Of a stretch of 6,470 nt of DNA, positions 5,928 to 6,470 are shown one piece after another. The notes under the pieces are model-generated. The model ran no database searches. It saw only the letters and a list, made by a program, of their open reading frames with translations, and was not told where the DNA came from. Both the position numbers and the translations under genes were made by a program. Origin of the DNA: an uncultured beta proteobacterium (lineage in GTDB: Bacteria; Pseudomonadota; Gammaproteobacteria; Burkholderiales; Burkholderiaceae_C); assembly GCA_903927495.1 (NCBI GenBank), contig CAIYNH010000108.1, positions 1 through 6,470 on the forward strand, written 5' to 3'. Positions within the stretch are counted from its first letter, which is position 1. Each line of letters begins with the position of its first letter.

Positions 5928-6470
5928 ATTTGTCACTGCAAGACATCTTACTGGCAGAACCCCGTGGTTTTTGCGCTGGTGTAGACCGCGCCATTGAAAT
6001 TGTCGAACACGCGCTTGCCAAGTTTGGCGCACCCATTTACGTGCGCCACGAGATTGTCCATAACACCTATGTAGTGAGTGACTTGAAGGCCAAAGGTGCT
6101 ATTTTTATAGAAGCACTTGATGCAGTACCAGCGGGTTCTACACTAGTTTTTTCTGCTCACGGAGTAAGCCGTGCTGTACAGGCTGAAGCGGCGGCACTGG
6201 GTTTTCGGATATTTGATGCTACTTGTCCGCTAGTGACCAAAGTCCACGTCGAAGTAGCCAAACTGCACAAAGAGGGCTATGAATTCATCATGGTCGGCCA
6301 CAAGGGTCACCCAGAGGTAGAAGGCACCATGGGCCAACTGGACGGCGGCATTCACTTGGTCGAAGACGTGGGCGATGTAGCGCACATTGAACCTATGCAA
6401 ACCGACAAACTGGCCGTGGTCACCCAAACCACCCTCAGCGTCGATGATGCTGCGCTCATTGCAGCGGCCA
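5924..6470 (+). CDS. ispH: 4-hydroxy-3-methylbut-2-enyl diphosphate reductase (3' end outside window)
   Basis: IspH is the last enzyme of the MEP pathway: it reduces HMBPP to IPP and DMAPP with a [4Fe-4S] cluster in the cytoplasm. About 182 codons of a usual ~310-320 are present, with no stop before the window ends. Conserved residues are at E. coli positions plus five: Cys17 in EPRGFCAGV, His46 in EIVHN, His79 in SAHGV, Cys101 in DATCPLV, and His129/Glu131 in [17 protein letters not shown] (167-172) is also present. The third cluster cysteine lies beyond the window. The start is GTG at 5924-5926, overlapping the fkpB TGA as GTGA; a TTG at 5930 is a less likely alternative. No Shine-Dalgarno is evident, so translation is probably coupled to fkpB. 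The reading frame is clean throughout, and the call is secure. Confidence 0.97.
   Translation, partial: MNLSLQDILLAEPRGFCAGVDRAIEIVEHALAKFGAPIYVRHEIVHNTYVVSDLKAKGAIFIEALDAVPAGSTLVFSAHGVSRAVQAEAAALGFRIFDATCPLVTKVHVEVAKLHKEGYEFIMVGHKGHPEVEGTMGQLDGGIHLVEDVGDVAHIEPMQTDKLAVVTQTTLSVDDAALIAAA

Noticed and set aside
5724..6032. Antisense ORF spanning fkpB and ispH, and other antisense ORFs such as 1262-1459, 2148-2423, 3399-3701 and 6230-6427
   Set aside because: All lie opposite genes with strong family signatures and their translations show no recognisable domain, so they are frame shadows.

Overview
The window is core chromosomal DNA from a bacterium, most likely a betaproteobacterium of the order Burkholderiales (possibly Comamonadaceae-like, of moderate G+C). 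The placement rests on recognised protein signatures and gene order: rpsP-rimM-trmD-rplS followed by a CoA-diphosphatase-type NUDIX gene and a CobD/CbiB-family membrane protein, then radC divergent from fkpB-ispH. It is recall-based and was not tested by a search. I see no transposase, integrase, phage gene, CRISPR array, tRNA or rRNA.

Bases 70-2133 (+) hold the classical ribosomal protein and tRNA-modification operon: bS16 (rpsP), ribosome maturation factor RimM, tRNA m1G37 methyltransferase TrmD and bL19 (rplS). Gaps are 9, 11 and 73 nt, and the operon ends at a stem plus T-run terminator (2153-2186). Bases 2216-3866 (+) hold a NudL-like CoA diphosphatase and, 25 nt later, a polytopic CobD/CbiB/AmpE-type protein of uncertain function. 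About 100 nt without a gene (3867-3969) separates this block from two convergent genes.

Bases 3970-5357 (-) hold radC and a downstream Smr-domain nuclease gene, joined by a 4-nt GTGA overlap and so probably translationally coupled. Bases 5463-6470 (+) hold an SlpA/FkpB-type FKBP prolyl isomerase and the first ~182 codons of ispH (final step of the MEP isoprenoid pathway), also joined by a GTGA overlap. A good sigma70-like promoter for fkpB-ispH (TTGAGT, 17 bp, TACAAT) lies across the start of radC and would give a leader of about 80 nt with nested inverted repeats.

The window looks like ordinary housekeeping DNA. I found no convincing new multi-gene system. The points most worth a second look are the coupled radC-smr pair, the CobD/CbiB-like protein with no cobalamin genes around it, and the structured fkpB-ispH leader that overlaps radC.
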